From: Actinomycetes bacterium
GTDB lineage: Bacteria; Actinomycetota; Actinomycetes; Actinomycetales; Cellulomonadaceae
Reading direction: 5' to 3'
NCBI GenBank assembly: GCA_023389455.1
Contig: JAEWEJ010000362.1
Location: forward strand, 1-5,200
Length of the DNA: 5,200 bases
The notes beneath the pieces are model-generated. The model was not told where the DNA came from, made no database searches, and saw only the letters and a list, made by a program, of their open reading frames with translations. This document shows positions 5,030-5,200 of the stretch, one piece after another. Each line of letters opens with the position of its first letter. Position 1 is the first letter of the stretch. The position numbers and the translations under genes are program-made.

Positions 5030-5200
5030 ATGGACCTCACCGGCCTCCTGCCCGCCCTCCTCGCCGACCCCGCCGCCGCCGAAGCGGTCGCGTCCGTGCG
5101 CGCACGGGGCGAGCTCGACGTCGTCGGTCCCGCCGGCATCCGCCCCCCGCTGCTCGCGGCGCTCGCGGGCGCGCACCCGACGGCGCGGGACGCCTCGGGC
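5030..5200 (+). CDS. mfd: Transcription-repair coupling factor Mfd, 5' part only
   Basis: Only the first 57 codons are present; the gene runs off the right edge. Mfd is an SF2 DNA translocase of roughly 1,200 residues that removes RNA polymerase stalled at lesions and recruits UvrA for nucleotide excision repair. The visible start, MDLTGLLPALLADP (1-14) with an ELDVVGPAGIRPPLLAAL segment (28-45), matches what I remember of actinobacterial Mfd N-termini (UvrB-like damage-sensor module). No catalytic motif is yet visible, so the call depends on this N-terminal resemblance. It has its own leader, SD and probable promoter, and lies beyond the terminator hairpin, so it is likely transcribed apart from the polysaccharide genes. 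Confidence 0.82.
   Translation, partial: MDLTGLLPALLADPAAAEAVASVRARGELDVVGPAGIRPPLLAALAGAHPTARDASG

Noticed and set aside
1..5200. Defence system, CRISPR array, mobile element, RNA gene or riboswitch
   Set aside because: I saw no regularly spaced repeats, transposase or integrase motifs, tRNA-like cloverleaf, rRNA segments or known riboswitch core in either strand.

Overview
This is high-GC DNA whose coding regions use G or C in nearly every third codon position. That fits an actinobacterium. The start of Mfd at the right edge resembles those of Cellulomonas and related Micrococcales, but the genus is an inference from memory of that protein. All genes run on the + strand.

Positions 2-4842 are the 3' part of a surface or extracellular polysaccharide cluster of the Wzx/Wzy type. 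In order it holds: the C-terminal 200 residues of a lipid-linked oligosaccharide flippase (cut by the left edge); a 484-residue multi-spanning Wzy-like polymerase; GDP-mannose 4,6-dehydratase (gmd); a WcaI/WbuB-type GT4 glycosyltransferase; and a small TagD-like nucleotidylyltransferase. Three of the four junctions are very tight: GTGA overlaps at 601-604 and 4399-4402, and a 1-nt gap at 3109. The exception is the 69-bp gap before gmd. It is only about 55% GC, and two potential RNA hairpins lie in and around it. One of them pairs the gmd Shine-Dalgarno sequence into a 13-bp stem.

Together the genes suggest this scheme. Gmd makes GDP-4-keto-6-deoxymannose, the precursor of GDP-fucose, GDP-rhamnose and related sugars; no 4-keto reductase is in the window. 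The WcaI-like enzyme adds a sugar to a lipid-linked repeat unit. The TagD-like enzyme makes a CDP- or ADP-activated alcohol that may decorate the polymer. The flippase and polymerase then export and polymerise the units. The exact sugar, acceptor and activated alcohol cannot be read from sequence.

Positions 4843-5029 separate this cluster from a housekeeping gene. They hold a perfect 18-bp hairpin (probable terminator, no U-tract), a candidate -10 box (TAGACT), a leader hairpin and a good ribosome binding site. They lead into mfd, the transcription-repair coupling factor, of which 57 codons are present.

I see no tRNA, rRNA, CRISPR array, insertion sequence, toxin-antitoxin pair or recognisable defence system. 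The most unusual signals are the structured wzy-gmd junction, with the only in-frame TTA codon I found, and the altered C-terminal signature of the TagD-like enzyme.
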